NCBI RefSeq assembly: GCF_030247185.1
Contig: NC_080572.1
Span: forward strand, 87,618,435 to 87,682,434
Length of the DNA stretch: 64,000 bases
From: Malaya genurostris
Taxonomy: Eukaryota; Arthropoda; Insecta; Diptera; Culicidae
Direction of reading: 5' to 3'
Made by a program: the position numbers and the translations under genes. Shown piece by piece: positions 34,710 to 46,352 of the stretch (its first letter is position 1; each line of letters begins with the position of its first letter). The notes beneath the pieces were generated by a model. That model made no database searches, was not told the DNA's origin, and saw nothing but the letters and a program-made list of their open reading frames with translations.

Positions 34710-36235
34710 GAAGGGAGTTCGTTTTCTGGAGTTTTTGACCACTATTTCTGGTATAACCGGAGCAGTTCGTGTAGACCACTCGTCGCGTACGGTCACATTT
34801 TTCTCTTGCTCTGTATTCTTGCGCTTTGCTTCGCTCGGGCTGCGCCATCCGGATTATTGTTGTTTTAGATTTTCGCCTTCCGAATCACTTTACGAGTGTT
34901 GATGCTTTTAATTCCTTGGAATGTAGCTGCCAACTACTTGTATCTTAAATAAGGAAATGTCTGAAAAATATACCAGTTTTACGAAATATTGAAGCAGGTG
35001 CTGTTTATAGTTTTTTTTCGAGTGGCAAAATCGATTGATGAATCTTTTGACCGAGTAATAAGTGAGTGTGGTAGGCCTTATTGTGACAGAAAGAGTGTTG
35101 TGCTAATGACAGATGTCAGGAGTCCCAAAGGTTACTTATTTGTTAGCGTCATTTCGAAAATTTAATACGGGACAATAACCGTCGTGTTTCTGACCATCAA
35201 AAGCGCGAGTGCTAAACATTTTCCTTTTTTTGGTAGTGGTGCGCCGTCTCGCGGTAAATAGCTGAAGTTGTGGCTATAACGAATTTTCGGTGACATCTTC
35301 CAATGTAGGCAGCAGAATCGACGTTCGATCACGGTGTTATAATTACATTGTCGGACGAACTGCGAGTGTGAATACCGGTGAGATCATTCCAAATTTTCAT
35401 ATATTGTTGAATCAACGATGCTTATGTATCGTGAAATCAAAACAGAACACACTAGACTAAATACTGTATTTCTTTTCTATTTCTCGTGAAATCGATGGTT
35501 CATCTGAAAATTAAACATTTTCACATTTAATATAGCAAATGTGAAATCGCATTTCCAAGACAGTGTTTTAGCCATTCGAAGTTCATTATGAGTAGTACGT
35601 CCCGATCAACACGGGAGAACAAAATTGTATGTGGGGTTGTTTCGTTTTTTTCTATCTAAATTAGTCATAATCTTGGCCTCGTTAATAGTTAAAATAACAA
35701 AAATTATAACTCAATTTACCCTAGATGATAACAAAACTGTTACAGACCTTGATATGTAAATATCAATATTATATCTAAATTTGTTACAAATTTAGTACGA
35801 CTTTTCAGCTTTTATTACCCATTTTTTTAGGGGAAAGGTTTTACCGTGCAAATCTAAAAATATATTTTTTACTTTTTTATTTATGACTGCTGGTCAGTCA
35901 GTAATTTTTACTTTTGTCGGTTTTTAACGATATCAAACTAACTAGAGATTATAAGAGAAGAAAGAATATGAAATCATAGAGCCATAGTACTCAAGGAAGA
36001 GCAAGGATGTGAAGAATAAAGTGCGGAAAATTGAAACGTAGTAGAATTTTTGCATTGTAGCTCTAATTGAAGATTTGAAATTTCAAACAATCTTCACCCT
36101 GTAATTCCGCAACCGGAAGTAGGATTCGGATGAAATTCAGCAGCAGTCTCTAAGACTATAAGGCCTTAAATTTGAGGCTAAATCTATGAAAATTGGTGCA
36201 GTGAAGTCTGAGAAGATGAACCGGAAGAGACCGGA
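34710..36235. other. No recognised gene
   Basis: Unassigned sequence with small frames. Around 36090-36130 a GTAATTCCGCAACCGGAAGT phrase is CCACCTAGTGG-family text. Confidence 0.45.
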
Positions 36236-36570
36236 ATCGGGGATGGGATCCACTGGGAGATTGATAGTACCTATTAAATTCCTCCGCACCGAATCAGTCT
36301 AGAGGCCGTGGGGAATCCGGAGGTAAAAAAATGTAACCAAGACTTGATCTACTGGGTTCCTGCTTCCAAATCTTTAAAGGCCACTGCAGATGTTTCTCTT
36401 TTCCAATGCCAATGCAGATGTTTCTCTTTTCCTAATTTCAGTAATCATTTTTTCGACGTTTCACATCTGGTTTACTGGTTTACACATCTCTATTTTACTA
36501 AACTATCATTTCGCTCTACAAATATTATTATTTCAAATACTTATTTGTTATTTTTCTATTTTTCTGAGGA
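36236..36570 (+). mobile_element. Third, old copy of the GGGGCTGGGGTCC retroelement (5' part)
   Basis: GGGGATGGGATCCACTGGG, ATTGATAGTACCTATTA, GGAATCCGGAGG, TGATCTACTGGGTTCCTGC and TCTATTTTACTAAACTATC follow the order of 33085-33310 with many substitutions. A short duplication (CAGATGTTTCTCTTTTCC) lies at 36386-36431. The 3' end could not be traced. Confidence 0.65.
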
Positions 36571-36849
36571 ATAAGTGAATCACATTATCTACCAAGATAA
36601 ATCCTGATCATTTCCTCGCCCCACTAATACTACTAATCCGCCGTGATCCTCGGTCACTAGTAGCAACAACTGTTAAGCTAACATTCCTGCAGTGACCTGC
36701 ATAGGCGTGGTCATCTACGTTATTGATCATTTCATGCTCTAAATCAGTTTATGTTGCACGACTCCCAACTGTCATGCATTTTGTTCAATATGCAATTTCA
36801 ACTGGTTTCGTTTGGCCAGCAACTGACATAACCTACAAATTGAAACAGT

Positions 36850-37300
36850 TCTGAGCCAAATTTGGAAGAATTCTACCCTTATTTCGCTTTGTCGCTCCGA
36901 ATGTCGAAGGTTTTTGACCACTATTTGCAGAACTTCCGAAGCCAGAAACGATACGATACGATTTATCCGAAATGTTTTGTGGTTAAGCCATCTCTGGGAA
37001 GATTGAGTGAACATATTTACCAATTTGTTGTGCCGGTAATCGGATTTGGATAAAATTCGATAGCGTTCTACTGAAAAGTAGGACATTTCATTTAAATTTA
37101 AGTTTGTGCCATTCGATTCAGCCATCTCCGAGAAAATCAAGTGCAAATTTTTGCTACATTCACACACACACACACCGACATTTTGAGATGAATCGAATAA
37201 TATCTGAAGCATTACCCTCCGGGTTTCGGTTCGAAAGTTGCTTTTCACAGTGATTGCATATCCTTTGCGCACGAGAAAGAGCAAACATGAATACTTAGTA
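36850..37300 (+). repeat. CCACCTAGTGG-family fragments
   Basis: Pieces such as CCATCTCCGAGAAAATC, a CA run at 37152-37167, CCCTCCGGGTTTCGGTT (37216-37232) and TTTCACAGTGATTGCATA identify the family. The 181-codon minus frame across this interval is therefore antisense repeat, not a gene. Confidence 0.65.
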
Positions 37301-39300
37301 ATCATTATTGGATGCACAGCAGGTTTTATTGAAATGATGAGTGGCGGGGAAGTTTAACACTGATATTTATATGCTGCTCCAGTAAAAATAGATAAATAAA
37401 TTCCATGAAAAAGCTAAATAATGTCAAATCCTATGAAACAAACATGAATTAATTATGTTCCAAGTCTAACGAATTTCGAAAAAGTATACAACTTGTCATA
37501 AGATTACACGAACTGCCATTTTTTCGTCGTGGTTAACAAGATTGTCTTGGTATATATGCAAAATCATTCATAATATCATTATGTTCTTGAAAACAAAAGA
37601 CAAATAAATCAATAAATCTGTAAATCCCTCAAATAGTGATAATCTACGATCCGAACTACGAAAACATTGTTGATATCGTCCACACTTGTGCGATTCCAAC
37701 CGAAATCGGTCTTCATTGCAATGTACGAATTTCCAGAAGTACACTCCGTCATATCTCCGATTCGCAGTGGGTGGCCAGGGTGGATTCGGTCGTCGTCATC
37801 ACCGTCGTTGTTAGACTCACTTATAGAATAACCTTACCTTACGCGTTTGCTGGAACAATGTACTTCTCAATATCAGTTCGCCGAAGCACATTGGCGCTTC
37901 TAACCTGAGCTGGAGTAACGTGAAATGCATAGAAAATCGTACGGCGGTGCAAAAAACCACCTGCGGCAATGAATTTTAATAAGTAGGAGACGGCAAATGG
38001 CAAACGTGACAGTTCCACCGCGCGGTTCCTTCTTCCGCTATTGCTGGAAATTGTCACACTTCACGGCTATCTTTTTGGGTTATCGGTGGCATTAGTTTAC
38101 TAGCACGTTAATTTTTCCTCCATGTACCACATATGCGACATATGTTTCGCCAGTGACATACAAAGCACGGTCACGAGGCGAACGATCGATATTTCATTAT
38201 CACAAATTTTATAATTACCAAACAAAATCAAAACCGTACAAGAACGAAACATTAATCGATATACAAAGTATAATTACTTTTTCCGTTTCCGTGTCACTCA
38301 TGATAAATCATTCAGTGGATGCACTCTGCTTCAATATTTTCCTCCGGTTTTTCTCGTTCAGTGTTCACCAGTTTTCAGAGCAGCCCTGCAGAAACAACTG
38401 GCACAAAACGAACAAATCAACTTTTAATGATACTGTGCTTCTTTTCCCAGCACTTTTGGAATTTCAGAAAGTTTCAATCGAATTTTCACCGTTCCACAAT
38501 AAAGAGAAAACACTATACCACAACACAAAGAGTTCGATCGAGGTTTTAGAGGTGGGGAAATGATCGAGTGACAGCAAGTCCTGTCCACCCGCCACCGTCG
38601 GAATGGGTGGTTTCTATGGTGCACCAAATTCCAGACCAAATCCAAATCACCGCAACATTGACTCGCAGAAGATTCGCGCACGGCGACAGCAGCGGAACAA
38701 ATGTCCTTCCAATGCAGGAGCTCTCCAGCGAATACCCTGCGCTACAGAACAATTTTTCGCCCGAGCGTTGCTGTATGTGTGTGAGACGAGCCGAATGCTA
38801 GCGCGTGGATGTGGAAAACGCAAACTGATAAGAAGGCGAAACATTCGGAGAAAAACCTACCCAACTGTTATTGTCCGGTACATCGGCGCATACAGAGAAA
38901 TTCGTTGTCGCTCTCTCTCTCTCACTCTCTATCTTCCTCTCTCATCTCAGTTTTCGGATGAAACAGTGGGTAAAATTCAAATTGTTGGACAGGATATGTT
39001 TCGGCGGTAAACTGGCTCAATGGAATAACGAGAATAGTGCATATTTTCCTTTGATATAATATGAATAATATATCAGAATAATTATTGTTCCATTCCCAGT
39101 AAAGCTCAGAGTGAAATGATAGTAAAATACTATTATTCTATAAACACTTTGACTGCTTCCAGTAGTTACAAAAATATTAAAAAAAATTAGACTAAAATTA
39201 TAAGAACCAGAATTCACACCAAATCACAGTCTGAAAAATGTACTTGGTCCACCTAGTAGTGCGTTTAATATATTTCTCATATATTACTGTGAAACTTTTA
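37300..39300. other. Unassigned, partly G+C-richer region
   Basis: 37640-39010 is less A+T-rich than its surroundings and has overlapping frames of 65-136 codons on both strands, none with a recognised domain. A TTCAGTGTTC sequence near 38359 resembles an arthropod TCAGT initiator and a pyrimidine-rich tract lies at 38910-38950, so an unseen first exon or promoter is conceivable. This is not strong enough to call. Confidence 0.3.
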
Positions 39301-39324
39301 AAATACTTTTCGTTGACTCTTAAA

Positions 39325-39660
39325 TGAAAATCTGTTTTAATCCACCTAGTGGTGTAATGATGCCTTTCTTATATTACTCATAACATCATAAATATAACTG
39401 TGGATTTCGCGAAAACAACTGTTCATTGAATAGAAATAGGAGAGTTTGTTCGGACCTAATCTAACAAACTCTACAAATCCTGTAGTTCCGGAACCGGAAG
39501 TAGTATCTACAACAAATTTAGGAATTCCGTATGAAACTGTAAGACTTTTCCTTTGAACCTATGTGTTTGTGAAAACCGATGTGGCCAACTTGAAGGAAAG
39601 CGAGTGAGACCCTTTTACAGTGTTTAATCACCATTTCCAATTCTTCCAAAACCGGATTCA
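39325..39660 (+). mobile_element. CCACCTAGTGG-family copy, truncated
   Basis: Starts CTGTTTTAATCCACCTAGTGG and GCCTTTCTTATATTACTC, followed by GTAGTTCCGGAACCGGAAGT. The CCCTCCGGGCC end is missing. A further fragment (GCGGAACCGGAAGTCGGATC) is at 40239-40258. Confidence 0.65.
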
Positions 39661-41150
39661 GATGACCGAAATAGCCGAAGTTGGTTTGTTTGTCAGCAAC
39701 AATTATGACCTACAAATTGAAACAGTTTTGAACCTAGTTAAACCTAGACTTACTATCTCATGCTTTATTTCGAATAAACCAATTAGACGAAATCGAACAA
39801 ACGAAGCGAACCTGCGTTTCTGTTACTTCTGCATATGTAAGTCAAGCTAAACAGCATGAATCAGCAGCATAAAACATGTAGTAGGATTATTACTTTTATT
39901 ATTATTATTGACATCATTACAACACCGGCACGGTATTACTGCACTATTGGCTGTGAAAATAGAATATTTTTTCAAATAAATTTGAATTCAATGACATTCG
40001 TTTATTCTTTCAATAGCACTTATCATAGAATAGCTAAAACTTTTATCAACCGCAGCGCCGTCTTTTACCAATATCACACACCATTAGCAGAAATCCGTAA
40101 CCGTTTCGATTCCTTCACAGCGTGTACGAAATAGAACAAAGCACACATCATTTGTTTTGTGATTTTTCTTCTTTCGCTGTGGTACATATTATCGTCCTAT
40201 ATGGCGATCTGAAAACTTTAATACTCATCGCCCGGTAACTGCGGAACCGGAAGTCGGATCCGGATGAAATTTCACAGTATTTTTAAAGATAATATGAGCT
40301 TTAATTGAAATCAAGATTTGTGAAAATCGATTCAAGCATCGCAGGGAAAACGAAGTGAGTTCTATTTGTGGAGTTTTTCTTCACCACTTTTGGTGCTTCC
40401 GGAACAGGAAAAGGGGGGTAGTGCCAGTAGTGCCAAATTAAGTTTTTATGCCCACAAACTAACAAGCTCTGCAAACTAGAAGAATTTATCAGACATTTTT
40501 ATGGGATTTGTACCTGGGGTGGCATTATGTATCTCGATTCGACTAAAATTTTATCGAATCGACCACGTTTCGTATTATGGTTCTCGATTCAAAGTCGATC
40601 ATCGAGCTTTGTTCGACTTCACTCGAAGAAGTATTAGATTATCGAGAAGTTTTGCCATTATGGAACCAAAACAATCGAGATCGTAAACAACTGAACTCGA
40701 TAAGAAATGGTCGAAAGCCTTATTACTATCGACTATGAGTTTTCGAATACGTTTCTTTTTTATTTAAAGGTAGTTATCGATAACATCTCAGATTTCCATA
40801 AACAAATCATAATAAAAATACATATTAGTATTAATATTGATGATTTTTATTCTAATGTATTATATATTTTGTGCGTTTGGCGTATTATGTACAAGTCGAA
40901 CTGTTTAAAAAGCATATTAATTGAAAGTTGCGTGGTATTTATTTAAAATAACAAAAGTAGGTCGAAACTAACCTATGCCCAATAACTGTAATCAAATTTC
41001 TAAATCCAGTGAACAGCAAACGTCGTAGAAAAAAGCTTATTTGCTTAATAATAATGAGCGAATAATGTTTTTACCCATATATCTAACTCAAGTAAATGGA
41101 AAAAATTTTCCAAACACCTTGAAAGTATTCAGAATATGCCAAAAGCATCA
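39660..41150. other. No recognised gene
   Basis: Small frames only. 40520-40700 is unusually rich in TCGA-containing words, including the inverted pair TCGATTCGA / TCGAATCGA around 40532-40562, which may mark a decayed MITE. Confidence 0.4.
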
Positions 41151-41189
41151 CAATCTCGTGCTATTAGCGTGTATTTGACTCTTCAATAG

Positions 41190-41330
41190 TACCTGCTTAG
41201 CGGTTGAAATTGAACTGCAGAGTTTAGCACTAGTTTGAACTGCTCTGCACTGATGAGTCGAAGACGGAACGTAAAAATAATAAAAACGTTTATGTGCCCT
41301 AGCACAAAATTTGGCTAACCCCTAAATGAG
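41190..41330 (+). ncRNA. Hammerhead-ribozyme-like motif, degenerate
   Basis: CTGATGA (41250-41256) and stem II GTC-GAA-GAC (41257-41265) are intact, but the following GAAAC is GGAAC. A perfect 7-bp stem I abuts the core: TGCAGAG (41216-41222) pairs with CTCTGCA (41243-41249). The triplet before stem I is AAC instead of a cleavable NUH. Architecture is kept but the changed bases predict inactivity. Confidence 0.55.
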
Positions 41331-41744
41331 TACCTAAATAGATTATGAATACTACAAAGAATGGGTTGCTTCTGGTATCTTAAAACTAAAGCAATATCTC
41401 CTACATTAAATATAAGACAGTACTACAATGAAAACTGCAGAGCCTAAAAGCCTTTGATTAAAACTACACATATGGATGACGTAAATTGTATTAGACTTGC
41501 AACAATACATGAAAACACAGAATTTTTTATTATAATTTTAAACAGTTCATCGATAAATTGTGTACAAGAACACGCTTGACAAAAATCTTTACGTTTTCAA
41601 ATGGAGTGGAAACGAATCTGCTTCTTGATTTAAATTTCAGAAATGTGTTCATGTTAATTTCGTGGCCACTTAAAATCGCAGTATTAAAAACATTTTTCTT
41701 CTTTTCAGTACTTGAACCGAATGAGTGTAATCGAAAATACCCGA

Positions 41745-42318
<574 letters not shown>

Positions 42319-45166
42319 CACAGTGGGCCAGGAAGCAAAATAAGCAGGAAACAATTGTTTACGCTTTTATTATTGGGCTTAGAGATTTGAAGTCTTCGTC
42401 ACATTAGTTGCAATTAATAAACGTTTTTCGGCCATAGTGGTTTTAGGGTGGTCCTAAAGCAAACTATGAATTAAAAAATTATTTCAAAATCTGGATGAAA
42501 TAGAACAATGCATCCTTCCACAATAATTTAGAATAATCAATTTAAGGCAACTTTGTCGAAAATATTGGTTGTGTATCTTTAACCGTTTTTACATTAGAAC
42601 GGTTTACATATCCTAAGTTAGGTTTCTTCTTAAAAAAACAGTTTTTATTCAATAACTTTTTCATTTGAATTTTCTCAATAAAGTAATGTTCTAAGAAATT
42701 CAGGAGCATAAAAAGGCGCAACTTTTGATTGAAGAAGATTTTTTTAATACTACCTGGTTCAATAGTTATGAAAGATTTTAACAAAAAAATACACCTTTTT
42801 TAAATAACGGTTTCCAAAAATGGCGCAATCCGAAAAAAAAATTTTCGATTGCATCTGATAGCTTACACATTTTTATATAATATGAGAAAAATTTGGAAAA
42901 CAGTTATTTTTCTATCTCATTTAAATCAAAATTCCGTGCAAGTATTTTTGTACTTTATCATATAACATCTAGCTTAGTAATATACTAAGGAGTGTTAGAA
43001 AAATGATATTTCATGACAAATATTTACAATCTATTCTTTGGTCATTTGTCGTACGTATAATAAGATGTAACTTTTAAACTTTTTATCTTTCTTATAAAGA
43101 ACAGTTTTACAATCGCTGTGAAAACTGATTTTTGAACAGAGGTCCATAGAGCCGAATATCATATACCAATCAAAAGTGTTTGTGTTTGTCACATTCAGTT
43201 TCAATGGGGATCTCAGATAAATCTCCTAAATTTCATTTCATTTATATGCAATTACATAGTGAAAAGCGCCAACAAATCAATTTCCAAGTGTTTCTTATAA
43301 GTAGCCATGGAAAGGAAGGGGATTTTCCAAGTTTTTTTCCGGGAACTTCTTCACAAGCTTGCTTCATTTGTCGGCGATCCGTAATGAAACTTAATCTTCC
43401 AAAAGAAGCAGTAGACTCGGATGATGATCCTTCCAAATACGAGTTCGGACTCTCTCCGCTTCATGCGTATATTCGCACTATGGAGTTGCTTCTCAAGATT
43501 TCTTATCGTTTGTACTTGGAGAAACCATCGTGGAAAGTTTCAAAGAATAATAATGCAGTGAGTCATCATGAAAAATCTATCCGTTCGGCTCTTCGAGAGC
43601 AATTGAGTCTACGAATCAGTGAACCTCGTCCAGAGGGAGGAAATTCAAACAGCGATAATGTTGCGAGGCGGTTTTTTGAAGGAAGAGAAATAGTTGCTAA
43701 AATTACAGGACTGAATCATGATTTATTGGAAAGATTTTATGTTATACTATCATTATTTACAGCAAAATAAGATCGATGTGGTGTCTTTCGGAATATATAC
43801 GAACAGTACACATGAGCTATACAACAAGTTGTATGGTTGGTACGCTTTGTCACCAACTGTACACAAATTACTCGTGCATGGAGTCGCTATTGTACAATAT
43901 GCAATTCTTCCAATTGGAATGTTCTCAGAAGAAGCAGCAGAAACGAGAAACAAATGCATTCGAAAATTTAGGGAAAATAATACAAGAAAATTCAACAGGC
44001 AGGTCAATTTAGAAGATCTGTTCTTAAGGCTTCTAATGACTTCCGATCCCATCATTTCTCTGAAAAACAAAACAAACAAAAATACTAACAAAGTTTTCCT
44101 TCTAGAAAATACACGGCATCTAATATTGTAATATGATACTCGTTAATATACATACTGTTCCAATTAATTTTACTAAGTAGTTTTGGAAAATCCCCTTCCT
44201 TTCAATGGCGCGCTTTTCACTATGTAATTGCATATAAATGAAATGAAATTTAGGAGATTTATCTGAGATCCCCATTGAAACTGAGTGTGACAAACACAAA
44301 CACTTTTGATTGGTATATGATATTCGGCTCTATGGACCTCTGTTTAAAAATCAGTTTTCACAGTGATTGTAAAACTTTTCTTTATAAGAAAGATAAAAAG
44401 TCTAAAAGTTACATCTTATTATATGTACGACAAATGACCAAAGAATAGATTGTAAATATTTGTCATGAAATATCCTTTTTCTAACACTCCTTAGTATATT
44501 ACTAAGCTAGATGTTATATGATAAAGTACAAAAATACTTGCACGGAATTTTGATTTAAATGAGATAGAAAAATAACTGTTTTCCAAATTTTTCTCATATC
44601 ATATAAAAATGTATAAGCTATCAGATGCAATCGAAATTTTTTTTTTCGGATTGCGCCATTTTTGGAAACCGTTATTTAAAAAAGACGTATTTTTTTTTTG
44701 TTAAAATCTTTCATAACTATTGAACCAGGTAGTATTAAAAAAAACTTCTTCCACCAAAAGTTGCGCCTGTTTATGCTCCTGAATTTCTTAGAACATTACT
44801 TTATTGAGAAAATTCAAATGAAAAAGTTATTGAATAAAAACTGTTTTTTTAAGAAGCACCCTAACTTAGGATATGTAAACCGTTCTAATGTAAAAACGGT
44901 TAAAGATACACAACCAATATTTTCGACAAAGTTGCCTTAAATTGATTATTCTAAATTATTGTGGAAGGATGCATTGTTCTATTTCATCCAGATTTTGAAA
45001 TATTTTTTTAATTCATAGTTTGCTTTAGGACCACCCTAAAACCACTATGGCCGAAAAACGCAGTTTATTAATTGCAACTAATGTGACGAAGACTTCAAAT
45101 CTCTAAGCCCAATAATAAAAGCGTAAACAATTGTTTCCTGCTAATTTTGCTTCCTGGACCACTGTG
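42319..45166. mobile_element. Transib-type transposon with ~1-kb terminal inverted repeats
   Basis: 2,848 bp. The left end reads CACAGTGGGCCAGGAAGC and the right end, inverted, CACAGTGGTCCAGGAAGC. CAGTG flanks both ends (42314-42318 and 45167-45171). Removing the element and one CAGTG restores TTTTCACAGTGATTGCATAG, as in the uninterrupted copy at 27307. Transib transposons make 5-bp duplications and have CAC-type ends like the V(D)J recombination-signal heptamer CACAGTG. The left arm is 42319 to about 43329 and the right arm about 44184 to 45166; the left arm keeps ~35 bp (near 43273-43307) that the right lacks. The ~850-bp centre carries the C-terminal third of a Transib transposase. Confidence 0.85.
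43286..44131 (+). pseudogene. Transib (RAG1-core-like) transposase, C-terminal part, frameshifted
   Basis: Two frames, 43180-43770 and 43718-44131. In the first, FPSFFPGTSSQACFIC has the CxxC that begins the zinc-binding part. FGLSPLHAYIRTMELLLKIS (residues ~89-107) and RPEGGNSNSDNVARRFF (150-166) match the conserved blocks of Transib transposases; the Glu of RPEGG (residue 152) aligns by eye with the third catalytic residue, RAG1 E962. A one-base shift near 43763-43772 (AGCAAAATAAG) moves reading to the second frame: KIDVVSFGIY, LSPTVHKLLVHG, ILPIGMFSEEAAETRNK, LLMTSDPIIS, a typical Transib C-terminus ending 53 bp before the right arm. The N-terminus and both catalytic Asp regions are missing; where they should be there is the left inverted arm. 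The Met at 43180 lies in that arm and is not a true start. Confidence 0.85.
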
Positions 45167-45493
45167 CAGTGATTGCATAGCCTTTCTATATAAGAAAGGC
45201 AAAACAAGAAAGTTTGGTACCCCTATCGTATCGTTCCTCTTTCAATCGAAACATAGTTCATCATCGTCAGTTGATCTCTCTAAGTAACAAAATATATCTC
45301 TCAATCGAATGAGATAGCGCCCTTCAAATGAGGTTCATGTAAACATTTGCATTGGTTCAAGATAATAAATGAAAGATAAACCAGTCATGACAGCTAAAAC
45401 GACAGATACAGAATAAATAAATATCAATTACCGAATAAAATTAATTCTTTCCTCTTTCAGTTTCCATTTTTAATAGTTTGAAACACATCTTAA

Positions 45494-45965
45494 CACGTTG
45501 ACGGACAGTAGGAACAAGCGAAGTTCGAAAATTGACACTATATGTTTTTGTGATTTTTAGAATGTTAGAAGTATAGTTTTACTCTTTCTGCTTAAATAAA
45601 CTTAATTTTGATTAATTTAGTACCTTTATATAGGTTGCGGCTATAACCGTCATGGCGCCAGCGGACTCTATACACTAAGTGATAGGACGATGGCGGCTAT
45701 AACAGCAAAAATTTAAAAACGTAAATGACAGGTTTAATGGTTCAAACAAGCAATTTTTGTATGCAACAAAGTATTTTTGGGAGTTTTACACGAAATGTTA
45801 GTTCTTAATCAAACAATGCTTCTACGTATACGCCAGTAAGTGCACATTTGTGCTGCTATAGCCGTAGTGTCTAAAAACGACCGTTTCGTTTTGGACGGCT
45901 ATAGCAGTCATGCCACATTGTGAACTTCGCTTTGACGGCTATAGCCGCAATTGTCCGTCAACGTG
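45494..45965. mobile_element. piggyBac-type MITE (TTAA-flanked)
   Basis: 472 bp with inverted ends CACGTTGACGGACA and TGTCCGTCAACGTG, flanked by TTAA on both sides (45490-45493 and 45966-45969). The TTAA target is characteristic of piggyBac. The interior repeats GGCTATARCCG/GTCATGGC-type palindromic words (about 45638, 45689, 45855, 45897, 45938). No coding capacity. Confidence 0.8.
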
Positions 45966-46022
45966 TTAATACATTTCAACTAGTCGATAATTATCGATTT
46001 AAACTTGCAAAATGAGAACCAC

Positions 46023-46352
46023 CATCATCTATTAAATTTACAAAAAGATCCCCGTGTTAAACCTAAAAAGCCAAAATTAAAACCAAAAACTGTGCCTTCT
46101 GGTTTGCCAAATTTACAAACCAATCCAGGAACTAGCACAAGAAAAGAAAATAATCCAGTGGGCTCCGTTTAACAGCCACCATCAGGATTAATGAAGTTTT
46201 CGGAAATTGTGGAATGGATTTTAGCAGCATTCAATATTCCTGAACCTCTAAAGACTATCGAAACGGCATTCCTTCCAATAGCTAGAACTTTTTTGAAACA
46301 GTTATCAGTTCAATGGCCAGTTCGCTCAGGTTTTGTATCATTTGATGGATAA
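46023..46352 (+). pseudogene. LINE ORF1, C-terminal remnant
   Basis: In-frame reading from about 46023: a Lys/Pro-rich stretch (VKPKKPKLKPKTVPSGLPNL), one nonsense codon in place after NPVGSV (about 46170), then LMKFSEIVEWILAAF and VQWPVRSGFVSFDG with TAA at 46350-46352. The final segment resembles the C-terminal tail of mosquito I-type LINE ORF1 proteins (inference). Zinc knuckles, if ever present, lie upstream of the truncation. Confidence 0.55.

Noticed and set aside
36772..37317. 181-codon minus-strand frame, one of the longest non-repetitive frames of the window
   Set aside because: Overlaps CCACCTAGTGG-family text (CA run, CCCTCCGGG block, CACAGTGATTGC) in antisense; no protein motif.
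38150..39010. Host gene exon or promoter
   Set aside because: Less A+T-rich sequence, a TCAGT initiator-like word and long frames are suggestive, but frames overlap on both strands with no domain or splice support.
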